Source: Actinomycetota bacterium (GTDB lineage: Bacteria > Actinomycetota > Thermoleophilia > UBA2241). Taken from it: 34,607 nucleotides of DNA. The DNA is taken from NCBI GenBank assembly GCA_003132585.1, contig PKYG01000106.1, forward strand, positions 1-34,607, read 5' to 3'. Numbering within the stretch: position 1 is the first letter of the stretch; each line of letters starts with the position of its first letter. The translations under genes were made by a program, and so were the position numbers. The notes under the pieces are model-generated. The model had not been told where the DNA came from. It made no database searches and saw nothing but the letters and a program-made list of their open reading frames with translations. Below are positions 12,510 to 22,500 of the stretch, one piece after another.

Positions 12510-14726
12510 CTACATCCCGCGCTCGCGCATGGTCTTGACGATGAACGAGGCGACGTGGATACCCTTGGCCCCACGCCCGAAGCCGGCGTCCATGCCCCAG
12601 CTCCTGGCGAGCTCGTCGGTGACCTGCGTGCCGCCGGCGATCAGCAGGAGCTGGTCGCGGACGCCCTTTTCGGCGGCGAGGTCGGCGAGCTTCTCCATGT
12701 TCTGGCGATGCACGTCGCCGTGCGAGATGATCGTCGAGATCAGCACCGCCTGGGCGGCGTGCTCGATCGCCGCGTCGAGCACCTTCGCGACCGGCACCGA
12801 AGTGCCGAGGTACTCGCACGTGATGCCGAAGCCCTCGAGCCCGCCGTGCTTGATGTCGATGATCTCGCGCATGCCCACCGAGTGCTCGTCCTGGCCGACG
12901 GTGGCGCCGACGACCTTGAGCCCGCGCTCAGCGACGAACGCGCGGATCTCCTCCGCCGTGAGCATCTGCGGTTTCGGCGGTATCACGAGCGTCGCCGGAT
13001 CGACCGAGACGTCGAGCCGGCCCTTCATCTCGATCAGCGTGCCCTCCGCAGGATGCATCACCTGCTTGTGGATGACCTCCGCGTCGCGAAGGTTCATCGC
13101 CTTGCCCAGCTCGAGCGCGGCGAACTCGGCGACGCGCTCGGGCGCCGGCAGGAACATCGTCACCACGACGAGGCCGTCGCCGGCCCACTCGACCTCCGGT
13201 TTGATGAGCCCCTTGGCGCGCAACTCGGCGGTCTGCGCGAGCCGTGCGTTGACGTTGTCCTCGGGGTCGAGCTCGTCCGTGAACGGCACGAGCGCGGGCT
13301 CGCATAGTGTGCAGCCGCCGATCGCGGCGCACGGCTTGGCGAGCCCGTCGGGCAGATGGTTGGCGCCGAAGTGATGGCACACCGGCGCCAGGTAGTCGGC
13401 GGCGCGCGCGACAATGCTGCCGGCGGCGACGCCGCCGTCGGCGAGGCGCACGATGCCGTCGTCGTTGGTCTCGGGATACTGGCCGGAGTCGACGAAGTAG
13501 CCCTTCTCGACGGCGGCGAAGTAGCCGCCGTCCTTGATCATCGCCTCGAGAAAGAGCACGGCGCGCTCCTTGAACTCGCGCACCTTGCCTGTGAACTCGG
13601 GGTTGTCGTAGTCGAGCTTGACGATCTCGCGCAGCCCGTCCATGCCGACAAGCGACTGGCGGGCGGTGTTGACGGCGTGCACGTTGTTGTAGTGCCAGGG
13701 CACATTGCGGCCTTCGTCGGGAGTGATCGTGCTCTGGATGTCGGCGCTCGTCAGTCGCGAGATCATCAGGTTCATCACATGCGAGACCGTCGCCTCGCGC
13801 CCGCAAGACTCCATGTAGCGTGTGTTCTGCTGGGCGCGCATCTTGTAGTCCTTGAAGAGGTCACGCAAGGCCACGGCATACGGCAGATCCATGCGCATGC
13901 ACGGCGCCGGCGGCGCGTCGGGCGGCACCGTGGAGAGGCAGATGTCCTCGGCCGGCATGCCGACCGACACCGAATAGGCGCAGTTGATGGCGTGCTGCAC
14001 GAGCAGCTCCGGCATCACCTTCCACGCCTCGCGCGCCGTGGCGTTGGCGTTGTGGGCACCGTCGATCTGCGCCATGCGCACGCTCGCCATGACTTTCTTA
14101 GCGACGGCGGCATCGACGAACGAGCGGTACATGTTGATGTTCCGATAGAGGACGTTGTACTGCGGATCCTGGTGGGCCCCGTTGACGCCTTCTTCGGCGA
14201 ACATCACGGCCATTTCGGGGCCAGCCACTCCGCTCACGTACGAGTGGAAGTTGATCGGCCGGCCGACCTCGTCCTCGATCAGATCGAGCGCCTTGCGCGT
14301 GGCGCGTACCTGCTTGCGCGTGATCGCGATACCGCCGACGCCCTCTGGCGTGCCCTCGAGCAGGCCGTCCATGTGGCTCTGGCCGGCGGTGCGGATCACC
14401 ATCATGTGGTCGGCGCCGTGCCAGGCCGCCATGCGCATCCGGCGGATGTCGTCCTCGAAGCGCCCGGAGGCGATCTCCGTGGTGATCACGCAATCGGGCT
14501 GCGGGTCGATGTCGCCGAAGTAGTGCGCCGCGGGCAGCGGCACGCTCCGCTCGAGCGGCGCCGACGTCTCGCGGTACTCGAACGGGCCGACATGCTGGTG
14601 CGGCACGAGCTTGCGCCACGTCCAGCCCTTGCGCCGCGGCCGATACTGATCGATACCCTCGAGCAACTTGGGGATGTCGAGCTTCTCGTTGGGTTCCAGT
14701 GGCGGCATGTCCTGCAGATCAGCCAT
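12510..14726 (-). CDS. oraE: D-ornithine 4,5-aminomutase, large subunit
   Basis: The 738-aa subunit shifts the terminal amino group of D-ornithine to C4, giving 2,4-diaminopentanoate, using adenosylcobalamin and PLP. The N-terminal two thirds is the TIM-barrel substrate and PLP domain (TAGQSHMDGLLEGTPEG, QYNVLYRNINMYRS). The C-terminal Rossmann domain has the base-off B12 motif D-x-H-x-x-G at 613-618, with His615 as lower ligand. Lys626 lies 11 residues after it, the same spacing as His618 and the PLP-binding Lys629 that I recall for the C. sticklandii enzyme. ATG 14726 follows a GGGGGG-rich ribosome site and overlaps the end of oraS by 8 nt; longer upstream reading frames are unsupported. 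The length matches the family. Confidence 0.95.
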   Translation of the reverse strand: MADLQDMPPLEPNEKLDIPKLLEGIDQYRPRRKGWTWRKLVPHQHVGPFEYRETSAPLERSVPLPAAHYFGDIDPQPDCVITTEIASGRFEDDIRRMRMAAWHGADHMMVIRTAGQSHMDGLLEGTPEGVGGIAITRKQVRATRKALDLIEDEVGRPINFHSYVSGVAGPEMAVMFAEEGVNGAHQDPQYNVLYRNINMYRSFVDAAVAKKVMASVRMAQIDGAHNANATAREAWKVMPELLVQHAINCAYSVSVGMPAEDICLSTVPPDAPPAPCMRMDLPYAVALRDLFKDYKMRAQQNTRYMESCGREATVSHVMNLMISRLTSADIQSTITPDEGRNVPWHYNNVHAVNTARQSLVGMDGLREIVKLDYDNPEFTGKVREFKERAVLFLEAMIKDGGYFAAVEKGYFVDSGQYPETNDDGIVRLADGGVAAGSIVARAADYLAPVCHHFGANHLPDGLAKPCAAIGGCTLCEPALVPFTDELDPEDNVNARLAQTAELRAKGLIKPEVEWAGDGLVVVTMFLPAPERVAEFAALELGKAMNLRDAEVIHKQVMHPAEGTLIEMKGRLDVSVDPATLVIPPKPQMLTAEEIRAFVAERGLKVVGATVGQDEHSVGMREIIDIKHGGLEGFGITCEYLGTSVPVAKVLDAAIEHAAQAVLISTIISHGDVHRQNMEKLADLAAEKGVRDQLLLIAGGTQVTDELARSWGMDAGFGRGAKGIHVASFIVKTMRERGM

Positions 14727-15084
14727 CGGACACCCCCCAGCGCTGCTCGACGGCGTCCCAGCCCGCGCCGCCGGCAAGCTTCGCCGCGGCGGCGCGCACA
14801 TCCACGTCCCACAGTGTGGCGCAGTGCAGCACGACGTTGCCGGCACCGTGACCGAGCAGGCCGCGTTCTTCGCACTCGGTGACGATCGCCACGCAGGCGC
14901 GCGAGTCGACACCCATGCGCATCAGCACCGAGCGCTCGATCGAGGGCGACGTGTGCGTGCGCGCCAGCTCGACGAGCGGGTCGACGATCTCCTGCGTGAG
15001 CTCCCAGAAGTGGGCCTCGAGCTGCTCGTCGGTGAGGCCCGCCAGATGACCGCGCTCCTGCGCGTACGTGTCGGCGCGCGCCAT
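14719..15084 (-). CDS. oraS: D-ornithine 4,5-aminomutase, small subunit
   Basis: This 121-aa protein has the usual OraS length. It pairs with OraE as an alpha2beta2 holoenzyme and completes its active site. Conserved-looking parts are LTDEQLEAHFWELTQEIVDPLVELA, written here in two stretches (LTDEQLEAHFWEL and TQEIVDPLVELA), TSPSIERSVLMRMG and GHGAGNVVLH. The ATG at 15084 lies 1 nt after the TGA of ortB (TGAGATG), and its own TGA overlaps oraE by 8 nt, so the three genes are translationally linked. The identification rests on size, position before oraE and these motifs. Confidence 0.92.
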   Translation of the reverse strand: MARADTYAQERGHLAGLTDEQLEAHFWELTQEIVDPLVELARTHTSPSIERSVLMRMGVDSRACVAIVTECEERGLLGHGAGNVVLHCATLWDVDVRAAAAKLAGGAGWDAVEQRWGVSDG

Positions 15085-15085
15085 C

Positions 15086-16498
15086 TCACGCCTCCCTGAG
15101 CTCGGCCAGCATGGCTTCGACCGTGGCCGCGTCCGTCTTCGTGTCGGCCGCGAGAAAGGCGACGTCGGCGGCGGTCGGCACGTAGTCGGCCGGCGCCGCC
15201 TTGACGGCGTTGCGCACGTACGACTTGCGCATCCGCAGCAGGTCAAAGTCCTTGGCTTGCAGCTGCTCCGGCCGTTCGGGGATGACGATCACCGTGCCCG
15301 GCTTGTTGTCGGCCGGGTCGCCGCAGCGAACCTCGACACCCATCTCGCGAGCGAAGTTGAGCTGCGCCCAATGGTGTTTGCCGGCGCCGGTGTACTCGGT
15401 CTCCTGGACGACGACCGTCGCCGCGCGCGGCATCTCGCGGGCAAGGCTCATGGCGGCCGCCATGGCCGTGTTGCCCGCCGGGCCGCGCTCGAGACCTTCG
15501 AGCTTGGCCATCGCCTCGGTGACGTAGAAGACCTCACCCTGGGTGACCGTCAGGTAGCGGTCGATGTAGCGCAGCGGCCGCGCCGCATTGCGCGGCACGT
15601 CGGCACGGTCGGGCCACGTCGCAAACGGTACGCCGAACCCGGTGTGCCCGGTGGTGAAGCTCTTGCGATTGAAGTCGGTGTCCGAGGCCATGTGCAGCCC
15701 GGAGAGGTCAACCGAGGCGCTGACGATCTGCGTCGTCGTCGCGCCGGCACGCTGGAGACCGCGAGCCGTGCCCGTCGTGTTGCCGCCGCCGGCATGCGTG
15801 ATCACGCACGCCGTCGGGTCGGCGCCGGTGAGCGCGCGCATCTCGCGCGAGATCTCAAGACCGAGCGTCTCGATGCCGGAGACGCCGAACGACGAGTAGA
15901 GCGAGGCGGCGAAGTAGCCAGTCTGGTCGAGCAGCTCAAGCATGTGGAAGAAGAGCTCCGGCCCGACGGTCATTTGCACGACCTCGGCGCCGTACGCCTC
16001 GCAGACGCGGGCCTTCTCGACGATCTCGGGCTGGCCGATGTGACGGCTGTCGAAGGTCTCCTGGCAGATGATGCACTTCAAACCGTAACGCGCCGCCTGG
16101 CTGGCGACGGCGGCGCCGTAGTTGCCCGACGTCGCCGCGATCACGCCGTCGTAGCCTTTCTCCTTGGCAACGTGGATCGACACAGACGCGCGGCGGTCCT
16201 TGAAAGCCCCGGCAAGGTTGGCCGCCTCGTCCTTGACGAAAATGCGCGCGCCCTTGCCGGCTTCACTGATCGAGCGCACGAGATCGGTGATGTTGCGCAG
16301 CTCGAGCAGCGGTGTGTTGCCGACTCCGGCCGTCGTCTGGATCGCGACGATGTCGTCGAGGCTGTACCCGTGGTCGCTCATCATCGCCTCGTAGTCGAAG
16401 GCGATGGGGCTGCGCTCGAACCGGGAGTAGTCCATGCCGAGGGCGCCGCGCATGATCTCGCCGCGACGGCCCATGATCTCGTCGAAGCGGGTAATCAT
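15086..16498 (-). CDS. ortB: 2-amino-4-ketopentanoate thiolase, beta subunit
   Basis: The 470-aa subunit is a PLP enzyme of the threonine-synthase fold. With OrtA it cleaves 2-amino-4-ketopentanoate with CoA into acetyl-CoA and D-alanine. The PLP-binding Lys is in NLAGAFKDRRASV, and TSGNYGAAVASQAARYG is the phosphate-binding region; HAGGGNTTGTARG follows. The C-terminal part is ornithine-pathway specific (GLERGPAGNTAMAAAM, YTGAGKHHWAQLN). ATG 16498 overlaps the ortA TGA as ATGA, which fixes the start against a longer upstream frame. Length agrees with clostridial OrtB. Confidence 0.93.
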   Translation of the reverse strand: MITRFDEIMGRRGEIMRGALGMDYSRFERSPIAFDYEAMMSDHGYSLDDIVAIQTTAGVGNTPLLELRNITDLVRSISEAGKGARIFVKDEAANLAGAFKDRRASVSIHVAKEKGYDGVIAATSGNYGAAVASQAARYGLKCIICQETFDSRHIGQPEIVEKARVCEAYGAEVVQMTVGPELFFHMLELLDQTGYFAASLYSSFGVSGIETLGLEISREMRALTGADPTACVITHAGGGNTTGTARGLQRAGATTTQIVSASVDLSGLHMASDTDFNRKSFTTGHTGFGVPFATWPDRADVPRNAARPLRYIDRYLTVTQGEVFYVTEAMAKLEGLERGPAGNTAMAAAMSLAREMPRAATVVVQETEYTGAGKHHWAQLNFAREMGVEVRCGDPADNKPGTVIVIPERPEQLQAKDFDLLRMRKSYVRNAVKAAPADYVPTAADVAFLAADTKTDAATVEAMLAELREA

Positions 16499-16824
16499 CG
16501 CGCACCACCCTGCGCGCGGAAGGCGGTCAGCCGCGCGCGCAGGTCCCTGCCCACGTGCGCGAGCTCGGGGATCGGTTTGCCGAAGGTATGGAAGTAACCC
16601 GGATTGATCGCCGACAGCGTGCCGGCAACCGTGCGCCCGGTCATCGTCTCGACCGTCATCTCCTCGCCGGGGGCGCCGTCGCTCTGGGCGAAGCCCTTGA
16701 CCCACATCATCAGGGGCTTCGCCGCCGTCTCCGGCGGCAGGTTCTTGCTGCGCTGGGACGGGTCGAGGATCATGCGCTCGACTTCGACCCAGTCGCCGGC
16801 GCGAGCGCGCTGCGGCTCATTCAC
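16495..16824 (-). CDS. ortA: 2-amino-4-ketopentanoate thiolase, alpha subunit
   Basis: This 109-aa small subunit is needed by OrtB for thiolase activity. It begins GTG at 16824 after a GGGGG ribosome site that overlaps the end of ord. The pattern GDWVEVERMILDPSQRSKNLP, written as GDWVEVERMIL and DPSQRSKNLP, and INPGYFHTFGKPIPEL are what I recognise from OrtA proteins. The stop shares the ATGA overlap with ortB. Size and order (ord-ortA-ortB) match the clostridial cluster. Confidence 0.91.
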   Translation of the reverse strand: MNEPQRARAGDWVEVERMILDPSQRSKNLPPETAAKPLMMWVKGFAQSDGAPGEEMTVETMTGRTVAGTLSAINPGYFHTFGKPIPELAHVGRDLRARLTAFRAQGGAR

Positions 16825-16835
16825 GACGACCCCCG

Positions 16836-17846
16836 TCAGACGGTGGGCGTGAGAAAGCGCGGCAGCGGCATGTCGACGACCGTGAGCATACCCGCCGGCG
16901 CCGCTTTCATCAGCGGGATGTAGTTGCCGGTGCTGGCGTAGGTGCCCTTGCCGCCCGGGATCTCCGGCTTGTTCGCCATGTTCACGTTCGGGTCGCCGTG
17001 GATCTCGATGTAGTCACCGGTCTCCTGGCCCTCCAGCTCCGGATGGATCTGCTGCGGGTGGATAAGTTCGATCTTGAGCTCGCCCTTGCTGTAGCCCTTG
17101 CCGATGTGCCGGCAGCCCGCGACGTCGCCGGGCGCCACGTGCACGTGTGGCGTCGAACGCTCGACGCTCGTCACGATCGGCTCGCGGGTCTCGACGATCT
17201 CGTCGATCTTCCAGTTCAGGGCCCTGGCGATGAGGTGGATCGATTCGGGGAAGCCGATGTGGCCGACGATGCTGCCGTCGGCGACACCCTTCGTGAACCG
17301 CTCGACGGTCGTGCCGACGCCTTGGCCGGTCATCACGGTCGGGCCGAACGGGGAGAGGTCGTTCACGCGCGTCGCCTTGATGCTGTCGACGCGCAGGCAG
17401 ATGCTGCTCCACAGCACGATCAGCGCGTCGAGCATGAAGCCGGGGTTGATGCCGGTGCCGAGGATGCTCACGTTGTGCTGCTTTGCGAGCGCGTCAAAGC
17501 GATCCGCCCAGGCGGGGTCGGAGGCCCACGGATAGGCGAGCTTCTCGGCGATGCAGATCACATCGGCGGCGGACTTGACGGACGGCTCGACCTGGCTCGT
17601 GATCTCGTCCAAGTTGGACTGCGTGTTGATGCAGACGACATCGGGTTTCGTCGCGAGGACCTTCTCGTGGTCCTTGGTCATGACGACGTCGCACGGCCGA
17701 CCAAGCAGCTCCCCTACCGATTTACCTTCTTTGGCGGGGTTGGTGACGATGCAGCCGACGAGTTCGATGTCCTTGGGGCGGTCAAGGATGAACTTGAGCA
17801 GGCCTTGGCCCATCTCACCTGTTCCCCACTCGACTACCTTGATCAC
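16836..17846 (-). CDS. ord: 2,4-diaminopentanoate dehydrogenase
   Basis: The 336-aa NAD(P)-dependent dehydrogenase oxidatively deaminates 2,4-diaminopentanoate to 2-amino-4-ketopentanoate. The Rossmann loop GTGEMGQG is at residues 8-15, and ILGTGINPGFMLDAL, typical of this family, lies mid-protein. A dihydrodipicolinate-reductase-like fold is expected. Two starts are possible: GTG 17855 lies only 1 nt from the GGAAGGAG ribosome site, so GTG 17846, about 10 nt from it, is preferred and gives the usual MIKVV-type N-terminus. It is the first gene of the operon and has a good promoter upstream. Next is ortA, 11 nt downstream. Confidence 0.93.
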   Translation of the reverse strand: MIKVVEWGTGEMGQGLLKFILDRPKDIELVGCIVTNPAKEGKSVGELLGRPCDVVMTKDHEKVLATKPDVVCINTQSNLDEITSQVEPSVKSAADVICIAEKLAYPWASDPAWADRFDALAKQHNVSILGTGINPGFMLDALIVLWSSICLRVDSIKATRVNDLSPFGPTVMTGQGVGTTVERFTKGVADGSIVGHIGFPESIHLIARALNWKIDEIVETREPIVTSVERSTPHVHVAPGDVAGCRHIGKGYSKGELKIELIHPQQIHPELEGQETGDYIEIHGDPNVNMANKPEIPGGKGTYASTGNYIPLMKAAPAGMLTVVDMPLPRFLTPTV

Positions 17847-17881
17847 CGTGACCACGCTCCTTCCACAGAAAACTCAGCGAT

Positions 17882-17929
17882 GCATAGAAGGTATGCGGAG
17901 TATATCAGGGCGGGTGGTCAGTTCAACTG
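17882..17929 (-). promoter_or_regulatory. promoter and candidate operators of the ornithine operon
   Basis: Read on the minus strand, TTGAAC (17926-17921) and TATACT (17904-17899) are 16 nt apart, a good promoter. Two dyads overlap it. CAGTT-n-AACTG (17919-17929) covers the -35. GCATA-n5-TATGC (17882-17896) covers the expected transcript start. Such placement fits repressor or activator binding. Which regulator binds is not visible; none is encoded next to it. Confidence 0.55.
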
Positions 17930-17957
17930 TGAAGGCGAAGCGGCGCGACGGCGATCT

Positions 17958-19538
17958 TCAGTCGGCGGGTTCTTCGATCTCGACTCGGTCACGCCCGGCT
18001 TCTTTGGCCCGATACAGCGCGCTGTCGGCGAGCTCCACGATGCGCTCGGCGACGACTTCGCCGTCCGGGCGCATCGCGACGCCGATCGACATGCTGAGGC
18101 CTTGATCGCGCGGCAGGTCGGCCTTCTCGAGGATGTCGCGGTTGCCGGAGCGGATGCGCTCGCCGATCGCCGCCGCCTGCACGGCGTCGGCGTGCGGCAG
18201 GATCACGGCGAACTCGTCGCCGGCGTAGCGCGCGACGACGTCGCCCTCGCGGACGCTGACGACGATCTGCGCCGCCGACTCACGCAGCACGGCGTCTCCG
18301 CGCAGATGGCCGAAGGTGTCGTTGATCTTCTTGAAGTAGTCGAGATCGATCATCAGGATCGACAGCGCGCTGCCGTCGCGCTGGGCCCGCGAGGCTTCCT
18401 CGTGCAGCCGCCGGAAGAATTCGCGATGGTTGTAGAGCCCGGTGAGACCGTCGCGGATCGCCGCGCGACGCAGAGTCTCCTGCGCACTCGACACGCGGTC
18501 GGCCATCGCATTGAACGCGCGCCCCAGGTCGCCGACCTCGTCGTCGGTCTTGATCTCAACACGCCGGCCGAGGTCGCCGAAGGCGATCGCGTTGACCGCC
18601 GAATGCAGCGACGCCAGCGGGCGGCCGAGGCGCAAACTGAGCAGCACGGCGATACCGATCGCCATCGCGATCACCGGCGCCAGCGAGATCAAGAGTCCAC
18701 GGATCAAGGTGCTGCGCGCGTGGGTGATCGGGTCGCTCTTGACGCTCACAGCGATGAACGCCTGCGTGCCCGAAACGCCCAGCGGATAGGCCTTCGTCGT
18801 GAACCCGTCGCGCGTGATGATGCCGTTCTTCGCGTAGAGCTTCGACTGGTTGGCGGAGCTCGCCAGCAGCTGTGCGATGATCGGCTCGCTGCTCGACAGC
18901 ACCTTGCCCATGGCGACGAACGTCACCGCGTTGTTGGTCTGTCGACTGAGCACTTGGGCGAACTGGTCGTCGATCCGCCCGCCGACGACCAGTTCGCCGT
19001 CGACCGGCGCGTCGTAGCCGTTCGCCCGGATCGGGGAGGCAGCCACGAGCCAGAGCTCTCCGCCGTACCAGACGATCTGGTAAGAGGCGACCTTCGAGTT
19101 CGTGCCGCGCACGAAGTTGACGTTGCGCAGCCCGGCCAGCGAGGTGCCCGATGACGCGATCGCCCGGAAGCCGGCGCCGAACACCGTGACCCCGTGGAGG
19201 CCGTAGGTCGCGAGGACGTTGTCGGTCACGTGTTTGACGATCCACGCCCGGTCGCGGCGGCTCACGGCGTGAGAGAGTTCGATAGACATGCCGTGCCCGG
19301 AAGCCAGGCGTTGCATCTCCAGACCCTTCTGGGCGAGGCCGCCGAGAGCGACCTGCACGTTCTCGTTGATCCGCGAGGTCTCGAGGTCCGAGAGGATCGT
19401 GGCCGCGGGCCTGACCGACAGCCCGAACTGCGCGACCATGGCGACGATCGCCGCGGCGACCACCGCCAACATCAGCTTGGTGCGTAGACGCAGCCGCAAC
19501 CTGGGCAATCGCTCCGGGTGTGACTCGGTGCTCGTCAT
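17958..19538 (-). CDS. membrane diguanylate cyclase: periplasmic sensor, HAMP, GGDEF
   Basis: The 526-aa protein would make cyclic di-GMP from two GTP. After a basic N-terminus, a membrane helix (about 21-42) leads to an extracytoplasmic CHASE4/Cache-like domain (about 45-290). A second helix, a HAMP linker (LRLGRPLASLHSAVNAIAFG) and a GGDEF domain follow. The active-site loop is AGDEF at 439-443, an accepted variant. The inhibitory-site motif R-E-G-D is at 430-433, so feedback inhibition is likely. DGLTGLYNHREFFRRL and DLDYFKKINDTFGH are typical domain blocks. Its ATG overlaps the addA stop as ATGA, so it is probably cotranslated with the DNA-repair genes. The ligand is unknown. Confidence 0.93.
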   Translation of the reverse strand: MTSTESHPERLPRLRLRLRTKLMLAVVAAAIVAMVAQFGLSVRPAATILSDLETSRINENVQVALGGLAQKGLEMQRLASGHGMSIELSHAVSRRDRAWIVKHVTDNVLATYGLHGVTVFGAGFRAIASSGTSLAGLRNVNFVRGTNSKVASYQIVWYGGELWLVAASPIRANGYDAPVDGELVVGGRIDDQFAQVLSRQTNNAVTFVAMGKVLSSSEPIIAQLLASSANQSKLYAKNGIITRDGFTTKAYPLGVSGTQAFIAVSVKSDPITHARSTLIRGLLISLAPVIAMAIGIAVLLSLRLGRPLASLHSAVNAIAFGDLGRRVEIKTDDEVGDLGRAFNAMADRVSSAQETLRRAAIRDGLTGLYNHREFFRRLHEEASRAQRDGSALSILMIDLDYFKKINDTFGHLRGDAVLRESAAQIVVSVREGDVVARYAGDEFAVILPHADAVQAAAIGERIRSGNRDILEKADLPRDQGLSMSIGVAMRPDGEVVAERIVELADSALYRAKEAGRDRVEIEEPAD

Positions 19539-22500
19539 GCCCCTTCTATCGTCACCTGCATGTCAGAAGTTGATGAAACCTCACACCGATGTGCGAGCGC
19601 GGCGACCCCACGCGCCGTGGCCACCTCGCCGATCCGCGCCAGCACCCGCCGACGCAGGGCGTCGTCCACCGTCACCCGCACGCACGCTGCCCCGTTCGAC
19701 GCCGGCCCCCCGATTCCCGCACCCACGAGCACGCCCTCGCGCACCGGCATCCCGCAGGCGCTTTCGAGCACGAGCGCATAGGATCCCACCTGCAGCTCGT
19801 ACCGCTCCTGCAGCAAGGCGGCCGTGACGCCGACGTCAGTCTTGTAGTCGACCACCACCAGCGCTCCCTCGCACTCGTACACCAGGTCCACGAACCCCTG
19901 AACGATGACGCCGTCGGCGCTGAAGATCACCGGCAACTCGCGCCAAGTGCGTGTCATCGCCGCTGCGCGCACCGGGGCCGCCGACCAGCAGGTGTGGGCG
20001 AGCTCGGCGACCCGGTCGCCGAGCTCGCCCACACCGCATTCTTCGGCCGCCGCCAACGCCAGCTCGCGCAGCCCGGTTTCGTCGGTGAGCGAGACGCGTT
20101 GCATGACGAGGTGGACTGCCGAGCCCAGGCTGCGTCCGCGGGCGCGGCCCCCAGCCACCGCCTCGTCCTCGTCGGCGAGCAGGGTCTCGAGTTCGAGATC
20201 GCTCGGCGCCGCCAAGGGCGCCGGGCGCGCCGCCCGCGCTAGCGCGGCGGCGCGCGCCGCCGCCCACTCGAGCCGCGCCCGCCGTGCCGCGCCTACGTCG
20301 AACGACGGCTCGCGATCGCGAGGACGTCCGGGCGCGGCCGACTCCGCGGCGCGGCGCACGATAGCGCCGAGGTGTTCGCCGGCGGCGACCTCCGGGCCGG
20401 GTAACCGCTCGCCCAGCGGGGCGAGCAGGGATGTCGCTTCGACGCGGCCGAACACGCCGATCACGAGATGGTCGCAGGCGCGTGTCGCGGCTACGTAGAG
20501 CAGCCGTCGTCGTTCGCTGGCATCCATCGCTGTCTCGACCGCGAGCGCCGCGGCGTAACCCCGCGTACTCAGTCGAGGCCTCTTGGAGCGGGCGGCGGCG
20601 GGCCCGGGTACCGATGCCGGCAGTGAACATTCGAGACGCCGGGCGGCGCGGTCGACCATGGGCTCGCTGCCCAGGCCCTGGCTGCCATGGACACCGCCGG
20701 CGAGCAAGACGACCGGGAACTCGAGGCCCTTGGAGCTGTGGATTGTCATGATCCGCACGGCGGCGGCGCCCTCTGCGACGATTGACTCGGCCTCGTCGCC
20801 GCCGACGGCCGCCTGATCGGCCCAGCTCACGAAGTCATGCAGACCTTGACCTTCGATCCCAGCAAACGCTCGCGCCCTCTCGACCAGCTTGTCGAGATTG
20901 GCGATCGCCTGTTCGGCGCCGCCGCCCCATGCCGCCTGGAACTCCAGTGCATGCGTTCGCGCCAGAAGCTCGGTGACCGTCGCGTGCACCGCCCGCAGAG
21001 CGCGCTGTTGGTGCAGATCGCGGAGAACGCCGAGAGCGGTGAGGATCTCGGCGGACCCCTCAGGCTGCGCCGCCAGATAGTCGAACCGACCGCCACGCGC
21101 CGCGAACAGATAGAGGTCGTCGTCGCTGAAGCCGAACAGCGTCGAGTGCAGCGCGCCGTACACCGCCACCGGATCGGCGGCGTCGTCCACGGCGCGCAGC
21201 GCCAGCAGGCAGTCGGCGACCTCGCTGCGCGCGAAGTAAGTGCGCCCGCCCTCGACACGAAACGGCACACCGGCCTCGCGCAGCGCACGCTCGTAGGCAT
21301 CGAGACCGGTGAAGGCGCGCAAGAGGATCGCGACGTCGCCCCAGTCCGCGGGCCGCGGCGCGTCGTCACCGCGCACGAACCATGGATCGCCACCACCGCC
21401 GACGTGCTCCTGCAGGAGCGCCGCGATCGCCTCGCCCTCGCGGCGACGCGCCTCGTCGGCGCGCACGCGGTCGCCAACCTGCGCGTCACAAAGCATCGTC
21501 ACCGTCGAGCCCGCGACAAGGTCGCGGCGATATGCGTCGAGCGCCACGTACTCCGGTTGGCGCTCGATCGCCGCATCCTCACCGATCACAGCGGCGAACG
21601 CGCGATTGACCCAGTCGACGACGGCGGGGACCGTGCGGAAGTTCTGGGCGATCGCCAGCACTGCTCCGCCCTGCCTCTCGATCGCTCTCCGCACGCGGTC
21701 GTACATGCCGATGTCGGCCCGCCGGAAGCGATAGATCGACTGCTTCGGATCGCCGACGATGAACAGCTTGCCGGGGGCGAGCTCGACCTCAGACCAGTCG
21801 CCGGCGCGCGGCTCACGCTCGGCCAGGAAGAACACAAGCTCCGCTTGCAGCGGATCCGTGTCCTGGAACTCGTCGACCAGGATGAACGAGAAGGCCTGCT
21901 GGAAGTGACGGCGCGCGGCGCGGTCGTCGCGGAGCAGGTCGCGCGCCTTGCCGAGCAGGTCGACAAAGTCGAGCTTGCCGAGAGCCGTCTGCGCGATCGC
22001 CGCCGCGGTCGCGAACTCCTGCGCCACGGCGAGCGCGAGCGTCGCCACGTAGTGGCCGTAGGCCGCGCTCGCCGCATCGGCGGCAGCGCGGACTCGTTCG
22101 TAGAGCTTGACCATCGTCTCCTTGCCACCGGTTCGCCAGTTCTTCTTGTTGCCGCCGGGCGCGCGGTCGGTGGGCACGGCGGCAAGTGCGGCGGCGAGCG
22201 CGTGAATATCGCCACCGGCGGCACGTTCGCGCAGCGTCGCGACCGCGTCGCTCGCGGCGATCGCCTGCGCGAACCCCGCATCACTCTGATGGAGGCAGGC
22301 CGCGGCGCAGAACTGCGCGAGCTCAGCGGCGCGGCCTTCTATCTCGGCGATCAGCGGATCCAGGTCGGGAGGCGGTTCGGGAGCCACGGCGACAACGTCG
22401 TAGCGCTCGCCGAAACGTCGCAAGGCGAGCGCCTTCACCGCGTCGAGGGCGACGCCGGCGACCAGCACCTCTTGCAGCCGCACGCCGGTGCCGGCGTCGA

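Noticed and set aside
14727-14912. Longer N-terminus for OraE
   Set aside because: The extension is antisense-like, covers most of oraS in another frame, and the ATG at 14726 has a ribosome site and the expected protein length.
16499-16705. Longer N-terminus for OrtB
   Set aside because: It would run through ortA in another frame. The ATGA overlap at 16495-16498 gives the family-length protein.
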